Source: Actinomycetes bacterium (GTDB lineage Bacteria > Actinomycetota > Acidimicrobiia > Acidimicrobiales > Bog-793). Taken from it: a stretch of 17,945 nucleotides of DNA. Below are positions 7,070 to 12,755 of this stretch, one piece after another (the first letter of the stretch is position 1; each line of letters begins with the position of its first letter). Under the pieces are notes generated by a model. It saw only the letters and a list, made by a program, of their open reading frames with translations. It was not told the origin of the DNA and did not search any database. The stretch covers positions 1-17,945 of the forward strand of contig JAKAOD010000005.1 in NCBI GenBank assembly GCA_021823365.1, read 5' to 3'. A program made the translations under genes and the position numbers.

Positions 7070-7981
7070 CCGGTCGTGGCTCGCCCCGGCGTCGACCTCC
7101 TCGATCGAGCACGCCGAAGCGCCGGGTTCGACGCAGGGCTCGCATTCGAGCTCGAGCGTCGCATGCGCGATGTCGAACGGCCGGGAGATCTTCGACTTCA
7201 CGAGCTCGCCGACGGTCTGGGCCTCCTCGAGGCTTGGATGACCGGTGAGGACGAGGTGCGCCGACAGCGCACGGAGCTCGCTCGAGAGGCTCCAGCAGTG
7301 GACGTCGTGGACGCCGGCGACGCCTTCGACCGCCGTGATCTCCTCGCGCAGCCGCCGGAGGTCGATGTCGCCGGGGGACGCCTCGAGCAGGACGTCGACC
7401 GCCTCGCGCCCGGTGCGCAGCGCCCCGGCGACGACCAGCGCGGCGATCCCCAGGGCGACCACGGGGTCGAGCACCGCCAGGCGGCCTGTCGTCGCGACGA
7501 CGACGCCGACGACAAGGACGCCGAGGGAGCTCGCCGCGTCGCCGGCAAGGTGCAGCACCGAGGCGCGGCGGTTGAGGCTGCGCGAGCGCTCGTAGAGCAG
7601 TAAAGCGGCGGTGGCGTTGGCGACGGCCGCCCCGCCGGCGACTCCCGCGACGACCGCGCCGTCGGGATGCCCGGGGTGCGCGAGGCGCTGAGCCGCCTCG
7701 GCGGCGACGAGGGCGGCGACGACGAGCAGCAGCCCGACGTTGGCGAGCGCCGAGACGATCGTCGCCCGGTGGTAGCCGAAGGAGCGCTCCTCGGTCGGCG
7801 AGCGCCTCGTGAGCCGCTCGGCGACGACCGCGACGAGCAGGCCTCCCGCGTCGGCTGCGTCGTGTCCCGCGTCGGCGAGCAGTGCAGAGGAGTGGGCGGC
7901 GGCGCTTGCGAGGAGCTCGGCCACGGCAACTCCGACGTTGACGCCGAGGGCGGCGCCGAAGGACCCCGTGCGGCTCCTCAC
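7067..7981 (-). CDS. Cation diffusion facilitator (CDF) family transporter, probably Zn2+
   Basis: A 304-residue CDF protein with about six hydrophobic membrane segments and a C-terminal cytoplasmic domain. The metal site of TM2 is seen in LLADAGHDAAD (Asp37, His40, Asp44), and that of TM5 in HLAGDAASSLGV (His144, Asp148). His/Asp at both sites is the usual zinc pattern (ZitB/CzcD/ZnT-like) rather than the all-Asp pattern of many manganese exporters. The segment RSFGYHRATIVSALANVGLLL is also typical. The C-terminal domain (about 205-285) has VHDVHCWSLSSELRALSAHLVL. A Cys/Glu/Asp-rich tail (ECEPCVEPGASACSIEEVD) might add a metal site. Known role: proton-coupled efflux of divalent cations across the inner membrane. 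Start GTG 7981, with TACGCT six bases upstream. The nearby aminotransferase gene begins ten bases after its stop. Confidence 0.92.
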   Translation of the reverse strand: MRSRTGSFGAALGVNVGVAVAELLASAAAHSSALLADAGHDAADAGGLLVAVVAERLTRRSPTEERSFGYHRATIVSALANVGLLLVVAALVAAEAAQRLAHPGHPDGAVVAGVAGGAAVANATAALLLYERSRSLNRRASVLHLAGDAASSLGVLVVGVVVATTGRLAVLDPVVALGIAALVVAGALRTGREAVDVLLEASPGDIDLRRLREEITAVEGVAGVHDVHCWSLSSELRALSAHLVLTGHPSLEEAQTVGELVKSKISRPFDIAHATLELECEPCVEPGASACSIEEVDAGASHDR

Positions 7982-7987
7982 GCCCGA

Positions 7988-7993
7988 AGCGTA
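7988..7993 (-). promoter_or_regulatory. Leaderless -10 candidate (TACGCT) for the CDF gene
   Basis: TACGCT on the minus strand, six bases before GTG 7981. No Shine-Dalgarno sequence fits in the intervening bases. Confidence 0.5.
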
Positions 7994-8005
7994 CCGGTGC
8001 CGCCG

Positions 8006-8023
8006 GCGCCTGCTCTCAGGCGC
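8006..8023. terminator. Perfect 7-bp stem-loop between nucleotidyltransferase and CDF genes
   Basis: GCGCCTG (8006-8012), loop CTCT, CAGGCGC (8017-8023). It lies downstream of the nucleotidyltransferase on the minus strand and upstream of the CDF -10. A second bulged hairpin abuts it at 8023-8069. No T-run is present. Confidence 0.4.
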
Positions 8024-8069
8024 TGACCCGCCTGCCCCGGACCGGCTCGGCGCGCCTCGGGCAGGTCAG
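8023..8069 (-). terminator. Bulged hairpin overlapping the nucleotidyltransferase stop
   Basis: CCTGCCC (8031-8037) pairs with GGGCAGG (8059-8065), and outside a four-base bulge CTGA (8023-8026) pairs with TCAG (8066-8069). It starts at the stop codon of the nucleotidyltransferase gene and is followed by the hairpin at 8006-8023. Together they make termination between the two genes plausible. Confidence 0.4.
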
Positions 8070-8947
8070 ATCTGCGCGGCGCGCAGCGCCTCGAGGTGGG
8101 CGCTCTCGCGGACGATCTCGTCGCGCACGATGGCGACGTCCTCGCGATGGGTGATGCCGATGCAGCGGTTCTCGGTGGTGACGACCGCCACCTGGTCGCT
8201 TCCGGGGCCGACGAGGCTGCCGACGACGTCGGGGAGGAGCAGCTCGGGCCGCACGGCAGTCTCGGGGTCGAAGCGGCGCACGGCCTCGTCCAGCTCGTCG
8301 AACAGGCGCGGCCGGAAGCCGAAGAGGTTCATCGACACCGGCTCGTCGCCCGCGAGCAGCAACGGCCCCGCGAGGTCGGACCCCGCGGCATCGGGCGGGC
8401 CCGCCTGGCCCAAGGGCACGGCGTCGAAACTCCCGTCGTCGCGCCGGCTCACCCGGTGCTCGGCCACCCGGCGGAGCAGCACGTCCTCGCCGACCTCGCA
8501 CAGCCCTCGCGTCACCGTCGCCGCCGTCAGCACCGTCCGGGCAAGGTGGTAGGCGACGAGGACGTGGGGGCTCGCGTCGACGCCGGGGGACAGGTGCTCG
8601 ACGATGAGGCGGAGCGCGGCTTCGCCGTAGAGGTCGTCGGCGTTCGCGACGCCGAAGGGCCCGTCGACGAGCGGCCGCGTGCATAGAAGGGCCTGCGCAG
8701 TGCCGGGGACCGGCGGCTGGCAGACGTACTCGACCGGCAGGTTGGACGGCCAGCGCCGGCCGACGTGGTGCGCGACCTCCGCCCGGATCTCCTCTCGGAC
8801 GACGACGATGATCCCGGAGAAGCCGCAGGCCTCGGCGGCGAGCGCCGTATAGTCCATGATGGCCTCGCCGCTCGGCCCGACAGGGGCGAGCTGCTTCAGC
8901 CCGCCGAAGCGTCGGCCGTGGCCCGCGGCGAGGATCACGAGCTGCAC
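8066..8947 (-). CDS. Nucleotidyltransferase family protein (NTP transferase fold)
   Basis: A 293-residue protein with a GT-A/NTP-transferase fold. The N-terminal nucleotide-binding signature LAAGHGRRFGGLKQL is at 6-20, GIIVVVREE at about 45-53, and the metal-binding acidic motif NADDLYGE at 102-109. Such enzymes transfer a nucleotidyl group from an NTP to a phosphorylated sugar or alcohol. The sequence before GGLKQL resembles sugar or molybdopterin-cofactor nucleotidyltransferases, but the substrate cannot be told. The C-terminal half (SMNLFGFRPRLFDELDEA, about 205-222) is typical of a small subgroup annotated only as nucleotidyltransferase. Start GTG 8947, with TAGGAT six bases upstream. It is divergent from the nfu gene with an overlapping -10. 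No sugar-pathway genes are adjacent. Confidence 0.82.
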   Translation of the reverse strand: MQLVILAAGHGRRFGGLKQLAPVGPSGEAIMDYTALAAEACGFSGIIVVVREEIRAEVAHHVGRRWPSNLPVEYVCQPPVPGTAQALLCTRPLVDGPFGVANADDLYGEAALRLIVEHLSPGVDASPHVLVAYHLARTVLTAATVTRGLCEVGEDVLLRRVAEHRVSRRDDGSFDAVPLGQAGPPDAAGSDLAGPLLLAGDEPVSMNLFGFRPRLFDELDEAVRRFDPETAVRPELLLPDVVGSLVGPGSDQVAVVTTENRCIGITHREDVAIVRDEIVRESAHLEALRAAQI

Positions 8948-8953
8948 GCAGGC

Positions 8954-8963
8954 ATCCTAGGTT
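8954..8963. promoter_or_regulatory. Overlapping divergent -10 elements around CCTAGG
   Basis: On the minus strand TAGGAT (8959-8954) sits six bases before GTG 8947 of the nucleotidyltransferase. On the plus strand TAGGTT (8958-8963) could start an nfu transcript about 27 bases before ATG 8997. The two share the palindrome CCTAGG at 8956-8961, giving a compact bidirectional promoter in a 49-bp gap. Confidence 0.5.
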
Positions 8964-8996
8964 GCGGTGTCGCAGCCGGAGAGATGAAGGTCACCG

Positions 8997-9491
8997 ATGC
9001 GCGTTAGCGGACTGTTAAGCGTGCTCACGAGGCGTGATCGCCCGGTCGCGGGCGATGGCCCGGCGTCCGAGGCCCCGCCGGTGAGCGAGCCGCCCCCGCC
9101 GGCGCCGGAGGCCCTGTCCGCGTCCGAGGCCCCGCCGGCGCCGGAGGACCCGCCGGTCAGCGAGGCCCCGATGGTGAGCGAGGAGGAGATCGAGCGCCGG
9201 AGAGCCGCGCTGGCCGAGCTGTTCGACCTGATGCGCCCGGCAGTCCAGATGGACGGCGGCGACCTGGCCCTCGTCGACGCCGACTACGTGAACGGGATCG
9301 TCGAGGTCGAGCTCCAGGGTGCCTGCGGATCGTGCGCCATCTCGGCGACCACGCTCCAAGGCGGCGTCGAGCGGCTCCTCCGCGAGCGCCTGGCGTGGGT
9401 GACCGAGGTGCGCGGCGGTGTCGACGAATCGATCGACCCCTTCGAGAGCGCCGCGATGGGCCGCGGCGGGTACGTCCCTCGCTACTACTGA
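8997..9491 (+). CDS. NifU C-terminal domain / Nfu-type Fe-S carrier protein
   Basis: A 164-residue protein. The Nfu domain occupies about residues 64-140: ALAELFDLMRPAVQMDGGDLALV, then Cys110 and Cys113 in GACGSCAISATTLQGGVERLL. In this family the CxxC pair of two subunits binds a [4Fe-4S] cluster for delivery to target proteins. Before it lies a low-complexity Ser-Glu-Ala-Pro-rich arm (about 20-62) built from short repeats that are also direct repeats in the DNA. The C-terminal tail ends YVPRYY. ATG 8997 is supported by GAAGG at 8986-8990. A shorter start at the internal ATG of MVSEEEIE is possible because conservation begins there. No other suf/isc/nif gene is nearby, although several Fe-S proteins are encoded elsewhere in the window. 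Confidence 0.9.
   Translation: MRVSGLLSVLTRRDRPVAGDGPASEAPPVSEPPPPAPEALSASEAPPAPEDPPVSEAPMVSEEEIERRRAALAELFDLMRPAVQMDGGDLALVDADYVNGIVEVELQGACGSCAISATTLQGGVERLLRERLAWVTEVRGGVDESIDPFESAAMGRGGYVPRYY
9063..9147 (+). repeat. In-frame direct repeats in the nfu Pro/Glu-rich arm
   Basis: A 19-bp identical repeat at 9063-9081 and 9120-9138 (offset 57, i.e. 19 codons) overlaps an 18-bp repeat at 9094-9111 and 9130-9147 (offset 36, i.e. 12 codons). Both offsets keep the frame and encode the SEAPP/PAPE-type linker. Confidence 0.7.
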
Positions 9492-9558
9492 ATCCAGTGA
9501 TGGTCGAGCACGCGGAGGCACCGATCGCTCCCGGGTGGCGCCGGCGGCGGTTCCCGGC

Positions 9559-9577
9559 CCCGTGCGGTCGGCACGGG
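9559..9577. terminator. Perfect 7-bp hairpin after the deacetylase gene
   Basis: CCCGTGC (9559-9565), loop GGTCG, GCACGGG (9571-9577). It ends two bases from the deacetylase stop (9580-9582, minus strand) in the convergent gap with nfu. There is no T-tract. It is a plausible terminator for the minus-strand operon or both sides. Confidence 0.45.
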
Positions 9578-9579
9578 AG

Positions 9580-10428
9580 TCAGTGCGAGAGCCGGCCCTC
9601 CCGCATCACGCGTCGCAGCATCCGGTAGCCGACGAGGTGGACGTCGAGGCCGCCGAGCGCCGCGGCCAGCGAGCCGTCGGCGGTGAGGAATCGGTGCTCG
9701 GCGACGCGCTCCTCCCAGTCAAGGGCCGCTGCGCGCAGCTCCGGCGTGTCGATCGCCGGATGGGCATGCACCTCGGTGACCCCGGGCGGCAGCGAAGACA
9801 GCGCCTCGGCGGGCGTCGCCGTGCGCTCGAGCAGCGCCCGGAGGGAAATGACACGATCGGGCGAGACGACGCCGCGCTCGGCGGCGAGCTCGCGGAAGGG
9901 GAAGCCGACCCGACGCTGCTCCTCGGTCCCCGGCAGGCGCACTGGGAGCCGTAGCTCCTCCGCGAGGTCCAGGTAGACGTCGAAGAACTCCGGCTTCAGC
10001 TCGACGCCGCCGAGATGGACGTCGAGGTGGCTGACGTCGAAGCCCCAGAGGATCGCCCGCTCGACCTGGGCGCGCCACTCCCGCCGCACCTCGTCGACGT
10101 CGGCGTGCTCCCAGACGTCCTCGACGGTCCGGGGGAAGCCCCCGTCGCCGTCGAGCAGCGAGGGTGACTGGGTGATCGGTCCCCACCGGTAGTGGTCGAG
10201 CTCGGAGTTGAGCGTGAGGTGTACGCCGACGTCCTCGCCCCGGTAGGCGGCCGCGGCACCGCGCGCCCAGGGCGCCGGCACCATCAACGACGCCGAGGTC
10301 GCCGGGCCGTTGCGCAGGGCCCCGTAGACGCCGACGTTCGCCGCGTGGGAGAAGCCGAGCTCGTCGCAGGTGACCACGAGCGCCCGGGCGCCGGGCGGGA
10401 ACCCGAGGACCTCGGCGAGGGAGCTCAT
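9580..10428 (-). CDS. ChbG/HpnK (YdjC-like) carbohydrate deacetylase
   Basis: A 282-residue protein of the YdjC/ChbG/HpnK superfamily. The metal/active-site pattern is visible: CDELGFSHAANVGVYGAL (Asp22, Glu23), GVHLTLNSE (His70), and SHLDVHLG (His134, Asp136, His138), with VHAHPA near the C-terminal third. Members remove acetyl groups from N-acetylated sugars such as chito-oligosaccharides or hopanoid head groups; here the substrate is unknown. Usual DD at the first motif is DE, as in a common subgroup. ATG 10428 is chosen because the 27 residues upstream in frame are unconserved and lie inside the PAP2 gene. It begins four bases after the PAP2 stop, so the two are almost certainly co-transcribed. 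A hairpin follows its stop. Confidence 0.87.
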   Translation of the reverse strand: MSSLAEVLGFPPGARALVVTCDELGFSHAANVGVYGALRNGPATSASLMVPAPWARGAAAAYRGEDVGVHLTLNSELDHYRWGPITQSPSLLDGDGGFPRTVEDVWEHADVDEVRREWRAQVERAILWGFDVSHLDVHLGGVELKPEFFDVYLDLAEELRLPVRLPGTEEQRRVGFPFRELAAERGVVSPDRVISLRALLERTATPAEALSSLPPGVTEVHAHPAIDTPELRAAALDWEERVAEHRFLTADGSLAAALGGLDVHLVGYRMLRRVMREGRLSH

Positions 10429-10432
10429 CCGC

Positions 10433-10984
10433 CTAGCGCCTGCCTCGAGCACGAGGATGCAGGGGGAGGACCCACTTGCCGATCCTTCCGAGCACCAGGC
10501 CGACGCCAACCCCGGCGGCGACGTCGGACGCGTGGTGCATCCCGACGTGCACGCGGCTCGCCGCGACCACCGCCGCGCAGGAGTAGTAGACGGGCGCGAG
10601 GAGCGGGTCGCCGTCGGCGAGGAGCGTGGCGCCGCAGAACGCCGCGGTGGCGTGCCCCGAGGGGAAGCTCGACGAGAGGGGCTGGCGGAGCGGCAGGGGG
10701 TGGTCCGGCTGGTCGTCCGGACGTTCCCTCGGGAAGAGCGCCTTCAGGCCGACGTTGACGAGCACCGACTCGATGCCCGTCGCCGCGACCGCCCTGAGCG
10801 CGGCGCGCTCGTGCAGCCGCCCACCGCGAAGCGCCCGGAGCAGCGCGAACACGACCCAAAGGAGCCCGAAGTCCCCGAGGGCCGAGGCGGTGTAGAAGAC
10901 GCGGTCGGCGAGCGGGCGACCGCGCCAGGGGGCGACGACGCCCTCGACGCGCTTGTCGAAGGAGTGGACGAGGTCGAGGACCAT
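10433..10984 (-). CDS. PAP2 superfamily phosphatase (membrane)
   Basis: A 183-residue integral membrane phosphatase with all three PAP2 motifs: K-x6-RP as KALFPRERP (Lys81 to Pro89), PSGH at 108-111, and SR-x5-H-x3-D at 143-154 (Ser143, Arg144, His150, Asp154). Hydrophobic helices surround these (about 30-52, 64-80, 113-140, 154-168), and the N-terminus is amphipathic. The family dephosphorylates lipid phosphates such as phosphatidic acid or undecaprenyl pyrophosphate, with the active site facing out of the membrane; the specific substrate here is unknown. ATG 10984 starts 12 bases after the nuclease stop. A TAGTCT that includes the nuclease TAG stop lies nine bases upstream. It is followed directly by the deacetylase gene, which may suggest a shared role in envelope lipid or glycan processing (inference). 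Confidence 0.92.
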   Translation of the reverse strand: MVLDLVHSFDKRVEGVVAPWRGRPLADRVFYTASALGDFGLLWVVFALLRALRGGRLHERAALRAVAATGIESVLVNVGLKALFPRERPDDQPDHPLPLRQPLSSSFPSGHATAAFCGATLLADGDPLLAPVYYSCAAVVAASRVHVGMHHASDVAAGVGVGLVLGRIGKWVLPLHPRARGRR

Positions 10985-10996
10985 CGGGCGGGCAGA

Positions 10997-11803
10997 CTAA
11001 TCGGCGAGGGCCGGCACCTCGCCCGCGGCGACGGGCCCGCCGCCGGCGGCGGGGCAGGCGTGCCGGTAGGCGCAGCTCCTGCACAGCGGGGAGGGACGGG
11101 GTCGGAAGTCCTCCGTCTCGCAGGCGCGCTCGAGCGCCCGCCACACGGCCGTGGCACGCTGGCGTACCCCCCGCAGGCTCTGCGCGGTCGGCGACTCGGT
11201 GACGACGACCCCGTCGCCGAGGTACATGAGCCGCACCTCAGACGGCGCCTTGCCGAGCACGAGCTCGCAGAGCAGGGCGTAGAAGTGCACGCCGGTCATC
11301 CGCGGGCGCGTCCGCTCAGGTCGCGGCGCCCGCCCGGTCTTGTAGTCGACCACCGCGAGGTCCCCGCCGGGGAGGAAGTCGAGCCGGTCGATGATGCCGC
11401 GCAGCCCGATCCCGTCGACCTCGGCGCGCAGGTCGAGCTCGATTCCGATCGCCCGGACCTCCGTCGGATCCTCCATCGCGAGGTACCGATCGAGGAGCCC
11501 CCGGGCCGCCTTCTCGAACAGCTCGAGCTCGCCCTGGTCGAGTCCCAGGCCGGCGATCTGCGACGGCAGGAGCGCCGCCCAGGTGGCGGCGAAGGCCACC
11601 TCGACGCTCTCGGGCGTGCGGCTCTCCGCCGGGCCCGAGCCGAAGAGGAGCTGGAGCACCCTGTGGACGAGCGTGCCTCGTACGAGGTGCGGCGAGGGGA
11701 GCTCGGGCAGGCGGTCGACGTAGGCGAAACGGAACGAAAGCGGGCAGCTCACGAAGCTCGTGAGCTTGGAGGGGGTGAGCGTGTCGGGGAGCGGCAGGCC
11801 CAT
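10997..11803 (-). CDS. RecB-like PD-(D/E)XK nuclease with Fe-S cysteines
   Basis: A 268-residue stand-alone RecB-family/Cas4-like exonuclease domain. N-terminal LTPSKLTSFVSCPLSFRFAYV carries Cys20. His47 is in GTLVHRVL, the acidic residue Asp139 in GIIDRLDFL, and the catalytic D-x-K is Asp153-Lys155 in VVDYKTGRA. The C-terminus adds Cys241, Cys244 and Cys250 in CRSCAYRHAC. With Cys20 this is the four-cysteine set that binds a [4Fe-4S] cluster in AddB- and Cas4-type nucleases. Expected activity is metal-dependent DNA cleavage, probably exonucleolytic; there is no helicase domain and no CRISPR nearby, so a repair role is likelier than adaptation. ATG 11803 has no Shine-Dalgarno sequence, but TAGCCT lies six bases upstream, inside the tail of the metE-like remnant. 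PAP2 and deacetylase genes follow closely. Confidence 0.9.
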   Translation of the reverse strand: MGLPLPDTLTPSKLTSFVSCPLSFRFAYVDRLPELPSPHLVRGTLVHRVLQLLFGSGPAESRTPESVEVAFAATWAALLPSQIAGLGLDQGELELFEKAARGLLDRYLAMEDPTEVRAIGIELDLRAEVDGIGLRGIIDRLDFLPGGDLAVVDYKTGRAPRPERTRPRMTGVHFYALLCELVLGKAPSEVRLMYLGDGVVVTESPTAQSLRGVRQRATAVWRALERACETEDFRPRPSPLCRSCAYRHACPAAGGGPVAAGEVPALAD

Positions 11804-11809
11804 CGTGCC

Positions 11810-11815
11810 AGGCTA
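11810..11815 (-). promoter_or_regulatory. Leaderless -10 candidate (TAGCCT) for the nuclease gene
   Basis: TAGCCT on the minus strand, six bases before ATG 11803, just after the recognisable part of the metE-like remnant. Confidence 0.5.
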
Positions 11816-11879
11816 CGTCGCGGCTCCGCGCGCGCACCGGACCCGGGGCGCCGCCGCAGATGCCGGCACGCTCAGCCCC

Positions 11880-12253
11880 AGACCTCGGCTCGAAGCCCCC
11901 GGAGCGGGCGTCGTCGTATTCGAGGAAGAACCCGTCGACGTCGAGCCCTGCTCGTTCCGGAACGAGACGGCGAGCCGGCCCTTGGCCTTCGAGATCCCTC
12001 CGAGCCGGTAGATGAAATCCATGTGCCACGACGCGCGGCGGAGCTCGCCGTCGGTCGCCGACTGCAGCCCGACCGACTCCTGCATCCGCACGGCTTCCCG
12101 GATCGCGGCGTCTTCCGTGGCGCGGAGATCCTCGGCCGAGACCCGACCTGTGTCGTGGTCGGCGCGCGCGGCGAGCAGGCTCGCGGGTCTGAGCAGGCTG
12201 CCGACGTGGTCGGCCCGGAACGGCGGAAGGCTTCTCTGGGCCACCGCCCTCAC
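11880..12253 (-). pseudogene. Remnant of MetE-like methionine synthase II family gene
   Basis: The first part (12253 to about 11947) encodes the N-terminus of the cobalamin-independent methionine synthase II-like family: FRADHVGSLLRPASLL, then EDAAIREAVRMQESVGLQSATDGELRRASW and MDFIYRLGGISKAKG up to SFRNEQG. At about 11946 the family sequence jumps frame. The next recognisable text, LDVDGFFLEYDDARSGGFEP (about 11947-11888), is a motif from near the C-terminus of these ~370-residue proteins. About 170-200 central residues with the zinc-binding site are missing, and the sequence after FEP no longer matches. In the original frame the ORF runs on as Ser/Thr-rich nonsense to 11813. GTG 12253 overlaps the zinc-ribbon stop (GTGA), and GTG 12244 has GGAG upstream, so the translation signals survive. 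An assembly deletion is an alternative. Confidence 0.82.
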
Positions 12254-12492
12254 TCCTTCGTCGCGACGTGGTTCGGCACCACGTTCATCTTCGGCGCGTA
12301 GCTCTCGACCTGCACCTCGCGCGCCACCGTGCGGAGCGCGTCGGCGAGCTCGTCGCGGCAGCTTTGGCAGGGGCCGTAGAAGCGCTCGGACACCTGGGAA
12401 GCGCAACGTGGGCAGGCGAAAGCGAGCGGGGCGTCGCCAGGACCGGGTCCCGCCAGCGCCTCGACGCTTCCGAGCAGGTCCTGATCGGCCAC
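12250..12492 (-). CDS. Small zinc-ribbon protein, unknown function
   Basis: An 80-residue protein with a clear four-cysteine zinc ribbon: Cys27 and Cys30 in FACPRCAS, Cys42 and Cys45 in GPCQSCRDEL. A short acidic N-terminus precedes it. The C-terminal half is a likely helix (DELADALRTVAREV) followed by a motif SYAPKMNVVPNHVATKE. This resembles a small conserved actinobacterial family as I remember it; its function is unknown to me. GTG 12492 is supported by TAGGGT six bases upstream, suggesting a leaderless transcript. Its stop overlaps the start of the metE-like remnant (GTGA), so it was once translationally coupled to that gene and may have been functionally linked to it (inference). Confidence 0.75.
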   Translation of the reverse strand: MADQDLLGSVEALAGPGPGDAPLAFACPRCASQVSERFYGPCQSCRDELADALRTVAREVQVESYAPKMNVVPNHVATKE

Positions 12493-12498
12493 GGGGTC

Positions 12499-12504
12499 AC
12501 CCTA
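12499..12504 (-). promoter_or_regulatory. Leaderless -10 candidate (TAGGGT) for the zinc-ribbon gene
   Basis: TAGGGT on the minus strand, six bases before GTG 12492. Confidence 0.5.
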
Positions 12505-12643
12505 CAGCGGCTCGTCGAGCGGGCCCGGGGACACGGCCGCGGCGGGGCTCGCCCGGACCGCGCCGATCCGGCGACCGATTCTCGCGGCGGCGAGCGCAGA
12601 GACGAGCGAGCCGGCGTTGACGGCGGCGACGTCCTATGCTCTT

Positions 12644-12658
12644 ATCCTTGCTAAGGAT
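12644..12658. repeat. AT-rich inverted repeat, operator candidate
   Basis: ATCCTT (12644-12649), spacer GCT, AAGGAT (12653-12658) forms a perfect 6-bp palindrome in an AT-rich island of an otherwise GC-rich 263-bp divergent gap. TTGACG at 12617-12622 and TTATCC at 12642-12647 (19 apart) or TATGCT at 12635-12640 (12 apart) resemble promoter elements with imperfect spacing. It could be a regulator site for either flanking gene. Confidence 0.4.
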
Positions 12659-12743
12659 CACGGGTCCCGTCGAGACGGTGACCGCCACTGTGCCGGGGGT
12701 GACCGCGGAGCCGATCATGGCGCGGAGCGGGGACCGGCGGACC

Positions 12744-12749
12744 TATCGT
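12744..12749 (+). promoter_or_regulatory. Leaderless -10 candidate (TATCGT) for the secreted protein gene
   Basis: TATCGT lies six bases before ATG 12756. No Shine-Dalgarno sequence precedes that ATG. Confidence 0.5.
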
Positions 12750-12755
12750 GGCAGC

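Noticed and set aside
6302..7603. Plus-strand open frame (433 codons) opposite aminotransferase and CDF genes
   Set aside because: Both minus-strand products have full family motifs; this one has none.
8984..9007. Seven-codon upstream frame (Met-Lys-Val-Thr-Asp-Ala-Arg-stop) overlapping the nfu start
   Set aside because: It could be a regulatory leader peptide, but it overlaps the nfu ribosome binding site and start by chance-level coincidence and nothing marks it as translated.
10997..11803. Cas4 and hence a CRISPR-Cas locus
   Set aside because: The nuclease has the same fold and cysteine layout, but no repeat array and no cas1, cas2 or effector gene is present in the window.
10370..12301. 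Plus-strand open frame (643 codons)
   Set aside because: It runs antisense to the PAP2, nuclease and metE-like sequences, all with clear motifs, and has a low-complexity Arg/Glu-rich product.
12497..12718. Minus-strand 73-codon frame in the divergent gap
   Set aside because: Its start looks protein-like, but the rest is Arg-rich low complexity, with no Shine-Dalgarno sequence, no suitable -10 and no conserved motif.
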